A stretch of 64,000 nucleotides of DNA from UMGS1251 sp036666555 (GTDB lineage Bacteria; Bacillota; Clostridia; Lachnospirales; Lachnospiraceae), in NCBI GenBank assembly GCA_036666555.1, contig JAVWVS010000003.1, forward strand, positions 1 through 64,000. Reading direction: 5' to 3'. Shown in pieces: positions 63,102 through 64,000 of this stretch. Numbering within the stretch: the stretch's first letter is position 1; the number at the start of each line of letters is the position of its first letter. A program made the position numbers and the translations under genes. Under the pieces are notes generated by a model. The model was not told where the DNA came from. It did no database searches and saw only the letters and a list, made by a program, of their open reading frames with translations.

Positions 63102-63404
63102 TTACCGAAATAGTCTGTTGGCAACTTTTTTCGTCCATCTGCACAGCAAGAACAACATTCCCGCACCCACTAAAGCACCTACTACAAAGAACCACCGAAT
63201 ATTGCCATCACTGGTTTGATATATTTTACAAAATAAATATACGGCTGTTCCAATCCAAAACAAGAAATCTTCTATGGCAATTGCCATTAAATTATGCTTT
63301 TGTAATCTTCTGAACACTCTTAATATTTGATAAGATGCAAAGACTACAGTCCCCGAAAGAACCGCTCCTAAGAATATACCTACTTCTTCTCCGATTCCCG
63401 GCAT
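63102..63404 (-). CDS. yabQ: Spore cortex biosynthesis protein YabQ
   Basis: YabQ is a membrane protein of the outer forespore membrane needed for cortex formation. The 100-residue product has three hydrophobic segments (about 8-25, 42-58, 70-87) and the family pattern FLGAVLSGTVVFASYQILRV. Only seven bases separate it from yabP. The place between yabP and divIC supports the identification more than sequence alone. Confidence 0.88.
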   Translation of the reverse strand: MPGIGEEVGIFLGAVLSGTVVFASYQILRVFRRLQKHNLMAIAIEDFLFWIGTAVYLFCKIYQTSDGNIRWFFVVGALVGAGMLFLLCRWTKKVANRLFR

Positions 63405-63411
63405 GATTCAC

Positions 63412-63702
63412 CTACTTAAATAATTTTGCCAACATGTTTTCCCCTTTTTTCGCAACCGAATGCATATCGGAATAGACAATACTGTCAATACTCCCCGCTA
63501 AATCTACTTCTCCTTTTTCCACACTCAGCCGATTGACATGTAAATCAGTTCCTTTTACCATCAACATCCCTTGTTCTGTTTCCAAAAGAATTTCATTCAA
63601 ATCAAAAGAAAGTACATCCAAAACTCCTGTAACCATGCTGGACTTTCTATTATTCACCACCAATTTATGGGCCTTTGACACCTGTACCTGACGCTCTTCC
63701 AC
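63412..63702 (-). CDS. yabP: Sporulation protein YabP
   Basis: YabP is a small protein of the mother cell during sporulation, from the YabP/YqfC family. The 96-residue product has the family pattern KLVVNNRKSSMVTGVLDV followed by LSFDLNEILLET. The start is GTG at 63702, seven bases after AGGTGGGG. It stands between rqcP and yabQ as in Bacillus. Confidence 0.9.
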   Translation of the reverse strand: MEERQVQVSKAHKLVVNNRKSSMVTGVLDVLSFDLNEILLETEQGMLMVKGTDLHVNRLSVEKGEVDLAGSIDSIVYSDMHSVAKKGENMLAKLFK

Positions 63703-63764
63703 AACGTAGCCCCACCTTTCTTTGTCCTTCTTGCTATTATATGAAAGGTTGGTCCCATCTATGA

Positions 63765-64000
63765 TTACAAATAGCGGAAAAGCTCTTTTGCCTCTTCTTT
63801 TTTCGTTGTATCTTGAATATCTTGCACCTCTATCTTTACCGCTTTTGTTCCAAACTGAATCTCTATGACATCTCCCGGTTTCACTTTACTGGAAGCCTTT
63901 GCCACCTTTTCATTTACGAAAACACGACCGGCATCACAAGCTTCATTTGCCACTGTTCGGCGCTTGATTAAACGGGATATTTTTAAAAATTTATCTAATC
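63765..64000 (-). CDS. rqcP: S4-domain RNA-binding protein, RqcP (YabO), 5' end cut
   Basis: RqcP binds stalled 50S subunits and helps add C-terminal alanine tails during ribosome quality control. The frame is open to the right edge, past the internal GTG at 63951-63953. The visible 78 residues begin LDKFLKISRLIKRRTVANEA, the classical S4 fold, and continue with GRVFVNEKVAKASSKVKPGD. Only one or a few N-terminal residues are missing. In Bacillus yabO also precedes yabP. Confidence 0.9.
   Translation of the reverse strand, partial: LDKFLKISRLIKRRTVANEACDAGRVFVNEKVAKASSKVKPGDVIEIQFGTKAVKIEVQDIQDTTKKEEAKELFRYL

Noticed and set aside
1..64000. tRNA, rRNA, insertion sequences, phage genes or integrases
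   Set aside because: No cloverleaf, rRNA segment, transposase, integrase or phage protein was recognised anywhere; the only repeat element seen is the GGGGAC hairpin pair.

Overview
The window looks like chromosome from an endospore-forming, anaerobic Clostridia member, most likely Lachnospiraceae. The reasons are the spore genes yabP, yabQ and a SpoIIE-type phosphatase, a class III ribonucleotide reductase, an oxygen-sensitive 2-hydroxyacyl-CoA dehydratase-type protein with its activase, a tyrosine T-box leader, strong AGGAGG-type ribosome sites, and the gene order rqcP-yabP-yabQ-divIC-spoIIE-tilS-hpt-ftsH. Nearly all genes lie on the minus strand, so transcription runs from high to low coordinates. 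Only a GH13 glucosidase (1369-2679) and a uracil-type permease (18905-20224) are on the plus strand. Products were assigned by reading motifs; no database was searched.

Right end (55.3-64 kb): housekeeping and sporulation block with rqcP (cut by the edge), yabP, yabQ, divIC, a terminator, a short SpoIIE-like phosphatase, tilS, hpt, ftsH and a neopullulanase-like GH13 enzyme.

Middle (21-55 kb): a large surface-glycan region in two parts. Part one (43.6-55.3 kb) starts at its own promoter with a CpsA-type LCP protein and a priming sugar-phosphate transferase. Glycosyltransferases, a Wzy-like polymerase, a Wzx-like flippase and a broken acyltransferase follow. Part two (21-43.5 kb) starts at an extended -10 promoter with rfbF-rfbG (CDP-4-keto-6-deoxyglucose). 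It continues with a GDP-linked legionaminic-acid pathway (legB, legC, legG, legH, legI and a ptmE-like guanylyltransferase), a thiamine-diphosphate enzyme coupled to an SDR reductase, and two Gfo/Idh oxidoreductases. Membrane glycosyltransferases, a second flippase, an MBOAT/DHHW acylation pair and a DUF3048 lipoprotein complete it. No CMP-legionaminate synthetase (legF) is present. The second part is visibly AT-rich, while 43.6-46.9 kb is GC-rich, so the region looks assembled from several sources. Gene scars support this: an acyltransferase with an internal deletion and the leftover N-terminus of a second flippase.

Left part (0-21 kb): transport, nucleotide and metal-sulfur genes. These include an EamA exporter, the permease, nrdG and nrdD (NrdD carries a fused C-terminal redoxin domain), a TetR regulator, proC, a cyclophilin and a frameshifted EamA gene. 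The ECF transporter module ecfA1-ecfA2-ecfT is followed by truA and a cysteine desulfurase. A probable double-cubane-cluster protein follows with a DUF3343 protein and its ATP-dependent activase, then nagA, tyrS behind a T-box, the GH13 glucosidase, and rplM-rpsI. Two copies of a GGGGAC-hairpin repeat sit in the leaders of truA and the tetR-like gene.
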